Below, one piece after another: positions 61,601-64,000 of a stretch of 64,000 nucleotides of DNA. Below the pieces are notes generated by a model that was not told the origin of the DNA, ran no database searches, and worked only from the letters and a program-made list of their open reading frames with translations. A program made the position numbers and the translations under genes. Each line of letters begins with the position of its first letter. The first letter of the stretch is position 1. This stretch comes from Chryseobacterium kimseyorum (GTDB lineage Bacteria > Bacteroidota > Bacteroidia > Flavobacteriales > Weeksellaceae), in the NCBI RefSeq assembly GCF_025971945.1, contig NZ_JAPDHW010000010.1, positions 81,053 through 145,052 of the forward strand, in the 5' to 3' direction.

Positions 61601-62750
61601 GGTGAGTGATTCTGAATTTATGATTGATCCTTATGTGAAAATGTCAACGAGGGAACTCAGGGCAAATTTACAGATGATGCCGGTGAATGATTTTAGAATT
61701 GACTTTAATGTTCTACAGACTTACAACCGAAACTTCTCTCAGACAGGATTCAATTTCCGGGATGATAATGGTTTCTCAAACCCGAATCTTACATTTGCCA
61801 ATGATTTGGTGAGTTACTCCAACTCAGTGATTCTTGTAAACACAGCTTTCCAAAACGGACAGGCAGTGTACGAGTCAATCAGACAGAACGCAAGAATGAT
61901 TTCACAACAGTTGGGAGGTGCACTGGAAACCGACGGATTTACCGATGGGAACAGTATTTCAAATGCCTATGTATTAATTCCTGCATTCCGCGCAGCTGTT
62001 GAAGGAAAAGGTGCCAAAGCAATCGGAAACCCAAAGAAAGCAGGGCTTCCACTTCCAAACTGGAGAATTATTTACTCAGGTTTAAAAAATATTCCGATGA
62101 TCAGTGGGCAGTTCACGAAGTTTGATATCTTGCATAGTTACAATGCAACATACACTGCAACCGGAATTCAGTCAAGTATTGATTATTTCAACAGCAGTCA
62201 GGGAGCAAGAGATGTGAATGACGATTACATCAATCCATACACCTTTGCACAGGTAGGTTATGTAGAAGCATTTGCACCGCTTGTCGGGATCGATGTTACC
62301 ATGAGAAACAATATGCAGTTTGGATTACAGTACAACAGGATGAGAACGCTGCTATTAGGATTGGTAAACCATACGTTGACGGAAGATTCAAATACAGAAT
62401 ATGTAGTAAGATTAGGATACATTGTAAGAAACTTCAGATTGGGTAATATGACCAATACGAGAGGCGGACGAGGAAAAGGAAGTGATCTTAACATCAGAGG
62501 AGATATCTCACTTCGTGACAGCCGTACGAGTATCATGAATATTCTGTTGGATGATTCGCAGGTAACCGGAGGTCAGAAATTAATGAATATTAAATTATCT
62601 GCCGATTACAATGTTTCAGAAAACTTAAACTTAAGAGTATTCTACGAGCAGATGACTTCAAAGTATAAGATTTCGACAGCCTTCCCGCTGTCAACCATCA
62701 GAGCAGGTCTTTCAGCAACCTTCACTTTTGGCGAGTCAGGAGGCTTTTAA
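55662..62750 (+). CDS. sprA: Gliding motility / type IX secretion translocon protein SprA
   Basis: A protein of about 2362 residues with signal peptide (cleavage after LFGQ near residue 27). SprA forms the very large outer-membrane beta-barrel channel through which T9SS cargo leaves the periplasm, and is needed for gliding. The N-terminal part (IPSLTINNRLFESIFGSNKIEIIPSG) and C-terminal barrel strands (SLRDSRTSIMNILLDDSQ, then FPLSTIRAGLSATFTFG ending in a terminal aromatic) fit the family and length. Two non-ATG starts are possible, TTG 55659 and GTG 55662; I prefer GTG, giving MENNKFLKIYS. The close junction with ruvA suggests translational coupling. A terminator follows. Confidence 0.93.
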   Translation: MENNKFLKIYSFLSFLFLSINLFGQVNPEAFSIKKDYKVTDPTYYEGYYDIKTGMYYVYPKIGNTVTGQPTAMSPEDYKEFMAAQQARAYYKDKSERYSLLFRKDTSEAQRRGLIPSLTINNRLFESIFGSNKIEIIPSGYASFDFAGLYQKIDNPLILPQNRTSFTFDIDQRIQLGLIGKVGENLQLKANYDTQSGFAFENRMNLVWQAKGTWKDLQTKGLGDVNKPNAGGEDKIIKRVEFGNVNMPLSTSLIRGSESLFGVKTEFQLGKTYGTVVLSQQQGEARNIVVQGGGVMNTFKVNAIDYEDNQHYFIGHYFLNNYDNALLNYPQINSKINISRMEVWVLDQGNSNLSYQKSIVGVRDLGDGPSGLPDNSQNGIYAAVTGLGTGLRDANSAYNTIAGQVLPNASGGTEAYTDGEQFIFNRKARRLTSSEFTFHPQLGYISLNQRLNDNQLLAVSYSYTVNGTNQVYKVGEFSEESPVLVTKVLKPNTTVKTTSPMWRLMMKNIYALDAGQVDQDGFILNIYYRDAQTGGKVNYLPNTPVENTNLLKLLNWDRLNVNGDLQNNGGVLGDGIFDFVIGITIRPELGKLIYTKVEPFGSYMAGLVGNDPQYVFSDLYSQQKQVATSSNLAQRYTMEGRYKGAQGQGISLGAVNVPQGSVKVAANGVQLTEGVDYTVDYMLGTVTIINENVKQSGQAINISLENQLTFNTQRKRFLGVNLERRVSENFIFGGTVVNYSESPLTQKVNYGQEAVNNTMAGINMMYNNQLPFLTRLTDKIPGINTEAPSNLNFKMEGAYLLPGINKGTNDQSYIDDFEQTTSKISLKEPAAWSLASKPEKNQANPIFAGAGVNDNVTNGYGRGLLSWYNIDPRFWGVGGRAPAGITAQSVSNHASRRVQFSEIFNNRDFVAGEQTFTNTFDISYYPTEKGPYNVNPNSETPLQRWAGIMRPIQVSNFVNSNIEYVEFWMMDPYADGNNLGTNPKLLLQLGNVSEDILKDGLMQYENGLPTPAQTSSTSSSNWGTQPKQPPILYAFSSEGEDRAIQDAGYDGLNSSQEGLKFPTSTFVNPVLNLTDPAVDDFVFYMSEKFTGSQAASIVQRYKYFRGPEGNSQSNSLEVASQTPDAEDINRDYNLDQSENYNEYAVSLAQGNLTIGQNNIVDVKTVTATFQNGQSDDVKWYLFRIPINKLDTSLGGDQDPSVLNNVRFARLLMTGFEQASTLRFGTLDLVRSDWRRYPKNIAKFINTAAVPPVPETPDPATDEGTINDTNIDNFEVGSVNIEENALNQPPYVLPPGIDRQVLSGNAGAQRQNEASLYLKTNVLPANEAKGVFKNTTLDMRRYKKLKLFVHAQDPNNSDLNVGRIDEKTKFFIRFGSDATDNYYEYEASLKLTSKSATAPMDIWPFENEVDFEIQNFVDAKLRRDKKSPTEIVKRSEDSEFGGGETFKKIYIKGRPSLGNITTIMVGIRNAPDRGSAAISRILWVNEIRLSEIENDGGYAGNASLNFNLGDFAVVNASGSYTSVGFGNIDSKPAERNQSTQSAFSVNTQVNVDKFLPEKTGVKIPVNYSYSQTIEDPKYNPLDTDVEFSKANNKEELKKVARTYTQQRSLGVVNMHKERVKENSKPKFYDVENLSLTAVYNDDFYRDIYTKRNYRQYFRGFLDYNYTFKPWVVKPFNKMISDTAQSTKYLRWIKDFNFNPVPTRISFRTELDRNYNELEFRNIDAILSGNLGDDFAAIKNRNFYFGWQYGLGFNFTKSLKLEINSLTRTLNDNIDVNTMDNSSIFGNMFRAGRPVLYNHRVQLNYKLPFQLIPYLDFIDAELQYGFTYNWNARSTALLASPDGSLGSIGQNTNIIQATATADIPKFFGQFGYFKRMSSTLQKRRQEMDSLNNAYTQAWDKNRYKFKSYKFKNKLSILQSAAFVLTSFKQLDVNYSENNGTVLPGLLSAPNGYGYGQTLGGPTVGFLLGSQADIRRTVIENGWVSDSEFMIDPYVKMSTRELRANLQMMPVNDFRIDFNVLQTYNRNFSQTGFNFRDDNGFSNPNLTFANDLVSYSNSVILVNTAFQNGQAVYESIRQNARMISQQLGGALETDGFTDGNSISNAYVLIPAFRAAVEGKGAKAIGNPKKAGLPLPNWRIIYSGLKNIPMISGQFTKFDILHSYNATYTATGIQSSIDYFNSSQGARDVNDDYINPYTFAQVGYVEAFAPLVGIDVTMRNNMQFGLQYNRMRTLLLGLVNHTLTEDSNTEYVVRLGYIVRNFRLGNMTNTRGGRGKGSDLNIRGDISLRDSRTSIMNILLDDSQVTGGQKLMNIKLSADYNVSENLNLRVFYEQMTSKYKISTAFPLSTIRAGLSATFTFGESGGF

Positions 62751-62767
62751 AAAAAGATAAATAATAC

Positions 62768-62799
62768 AATCCCTTTCTTGTTTTGGAAAGGGATTTTTT
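62768..62799 (+). terminator. Terminator of sprA
   Basis: 10-bp stem AATCCCTTTC with an 8-nt loop and a T-run, 18 nt after the stop. Confidence 0.85.
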
Positions 62800-62957
62800 A
62801 TTAAAAACCTAAATCAGTGGTTTCAAAAAAAAATGATAAGATTTCCGAATGCTGATTTGATTGAACTTTATCACCACTCCGATACAGATTACAAACCACA
62901 CAAACTTCCGTCTCCCATCCATAAACTTCCAGCGCATCAAATAATCATTTATTTTCT

Positions 62958-62987
62958 TTGAGCATATCTCTATTTTGAATAAATTTG
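62958..62987 (+). promoter_or_regulatory. Promoter of gcvH
   Basis: TTG at 62958-62960, 19-nt spacer, TAAATTTG at 62980-62987, an exact match; the ATG is 22 nt downstream. Confidence 0.8.
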
Positions 62988-63009
62988 TCACTATAAATAA
63001 AAAATTAAA

Positions 63010-63387
63010 ATGAATACACCATCAGAATTAAAGTACACTAAAGATCACGAGTGGGTAAAGATCGAAGGTAACATCGCTACGATTGGGATTACAGACTTTG
63101 CACAGGGAGAGTTGGGAGACATCGTTTACGTAGATGTAGATACAGTAGATGATGATATCAATGGAGGAGACGTTTTCGGAAGTGTAGAAGCTGTAAAAAC
63201 AGTTTCAGATCTGTTCTTGCCAATTTCTGGAAAAGTGATTGAATTCAACGCTGCTTTAGAAGATCAGCCGGAATTGCTAAACACTGAGCCTTACGGAAAC
63301 GGTTGGATCATCAAATTAGAGATCGCTGACGGTGCAGATCAGTCAGAATTGCTTTCTGCAGAAGAATATCAGGCAATCCTTGGATAA
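63010..63387 (+). CDS. gcvH: Glycine cleavage system H protein
   Basis: A 125-residue lipoyl carrier of the glycine cleavage complex, of normal length. [20 protein letters not shown] at the start and the [19 protein letters not shown] segment with the lipoylated lysine (about residue 64) are characteristic. It has its own promoter after the sprA terminator. The other glycine cleavage genes are not in the window. Confidence 0.96.
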   Translation: MNTPSELKYTKDHEWVKIEGNIATIGITDFAQGELGDIVYVDVDTVDDDINGGDVFGSVEAVKTVSDLFLPISGKVIEFNAALEDQPELLNTEPYGNGWIIKLEIADGADQSELLSAEEYQAILG

Positions 63388-63739
63388 GATTTCAAACATA
63401 TTTTTAAAGATACTGCCCATTTATTGGGCATTTCTTACTTATATGCTTCTCCGTCCCGGCGTAGAAAATCACGAGTATTTCTTTATGTTCGACGGAATTG
63501 ATAAAGTTCTACACTTAGGAATTTTCGCAATGCTCGGTTTCTCATTCATGGCCGCTTTCCCCAGAATCAAATTCTCCTACTTCTTTCAGATCATCCTGAT
63601 TTACGCATTCCTCACAGAAATTTTACAGGAAGAAATGGGTCTCGGCAGATCTATGGAAACTTTAGACATCGTTGCAGACACGATCGGCTGTCTCATCGGA
63701 TACTATATATATAAGGTACTAGTCAAAAGATTTTTCTGA
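63380..63739 (+). CDS. VanZ-like membrane protein
   Basis: A 120-residue protein with about four membrane helices ([38 protein letters not shown], and the [30 protein letters not shown] end). It belongs to the VanZ family, whose role in Bacteroidota is unknown. I chose TTG 63380, overlapping the gcvH stop by 8 nt; the only in-frame ATG lies at 63332, deep inside gcvH. It is likely translated by coupling with gcvH. Confidence 0.75.
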   Translation: MDKISNIFLKILPIYWAFLTYMLLRPGVENHEYFFMFDGIDKVLHLGIFAMLGFSFMAAFPRIKFSYFFQIILIYAFLTEILQEEMGLGRSMETLDIVADTIGCLIGYYIYKVLVKRFF

Positions 63740-64000
63740 CAAATCATTCCACTTTCATCAGACGTTTGTCTTTACAATTTCGTTTTTTTCTTTTTCAGGA
63801 GCTTAATCCCGCTATCCACTATATCTTTTTTTGATTACTGCTGCTTTGCATCGGCAATCAAAAAAAGGATGCCGTTTCTATGGTAAGTTTGCATGAAGCA
63901 AAATAGATTAATAACTTGGTTAAAAAAATTAACCAAAAGAGCAAAAGCAGCAGGATAAAGACAGACGTTTCTTTGATACTTAGATATCGCCCCTGATATT
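63740..64000. other. Non-coding end of the window
   Basis: 261 nt without a supported gene. It contains the hairpin element at 63786-63890, a small hairpin TTGGTTAA-N5-TTAACCAA (63916-63936) and imperfect inverted words CAGACGTTTGTCTTT (63759) and AAAGACAGACG (63957) that bracket both. Confidence 0.5.
63786..63890. repeat. Hairpin element similar in architecture to 34613-34720
   Basis: CTTTTTTTGATT at 63825-63836 faces AATCAAAAAAAG at 63856-63867 (12 bp), flanked by CCCGCTATCC on the left and GGATGCCG on the right. It matches the layout of the GC-rich element at 34613-34720. Confidence 0.6.

Noticed and set aside
62809..62991. A 60-codon minus-strand open frame between sprA and gcvH
   Set aside because: It overlaps the gcvH promoter (62958-62987), has no ribosome-binding context and no recognisable protein features.

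Overview
The window looks like chromosome of a Weeksellaceae flavobacterium (Bacteroidota), most like Chryseobacterium. The base composition is AT-rich. Promoters, where visible, follow the Bacteroidota TTG / TAnnTTTG pattern. There is a SprA gliding/type IX secretion gene, a protein with a type IX C-terminal sorting domain, many lipoproteins, and the gene order ruvA-sprA-gcvH-vanZ. Species cannot be read from the sequence alone.

Layout. 1-2370 (minus): a four-gene operon of a hypothetical protein, a membrane protein, a histidine kinase and a NarL-type response regulator (cut by the window edge). 2546-5140 (minus): clpB. 5501-21170 (plus): a phenylacetate (paa) catabolic region. It has a TetR regulator, then paaK-E-A-B-C-D-G-H-I-J-Y, then a REP-associated transposase with matching palindromes and two alpha/beta hydrolases, then a long paaZ. 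21514-24369: a SUKH/DUF4241/SMUG2-type trio and a methyltransferase. 24651-26706 (minus): a second membrane protein/kinase/regulator operon. 26989-31124: a crotonase, a lipoprotein, a GNAT and a large methyltransferase with duplicated N-terminal modules. 31226-38218: many small membrane proteins and lipoproteins, a winged-helix regulator with two visible operators, a metallophosphoesterase, a Coq4-like protein and a frameshifted membrane gene. 38297-46334: surface protein, dtd, greA-HIT-clpX, a T9SS cargo protein, a thioredoxin-like protein and tRNA-Met. 46363-51053: a long non-coding stretch with a possible small RNA, then DUF3810, a sugar transporter, an acyltransferase and GtrA (minus). 51284-63739: N-acetylglucosamine-kinase-like, malic enzyme, ruvA, sprA, gcvH and vanZ.

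The paa genes would convert phenylacetate to phenylacetyl-CoA (PaaK), epoxidise it (PaaABCE with PaaD), isomerise to the oxepin (PaaG), open and oxidise the ring (PaaZ), and complete beta-oxidation (PaaJ, PaaH), with PaaI and PaaY as salvage thioesterases. No PaaF hydratase is present in the cluster. A TetR-type palindrome sits directly behind a good promoter for paaK.

The most unusual signal is that nearly every intercistronic gap of the paa operon is filled by an inverted-repeat element. The elements begin at or just after the stop codon of one gene and end against the start codon of the next. They belong to at least three sequence families, and the same region holds a REP-type transposase with its own flanking palindromes. 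Other points worth checking: a repeated ACTTTG-N5-CAAAGT operator tied to a small winged-helix gene, a PaaZ carrying an extra DinB/DUF1569-like domain, a Coq4 homologue in a lineage not expected to make ubiquinone, an orphan promoter-hairpin-terminator unit that may be a small RNA, and a terminator-like hairpin in the greA leader.
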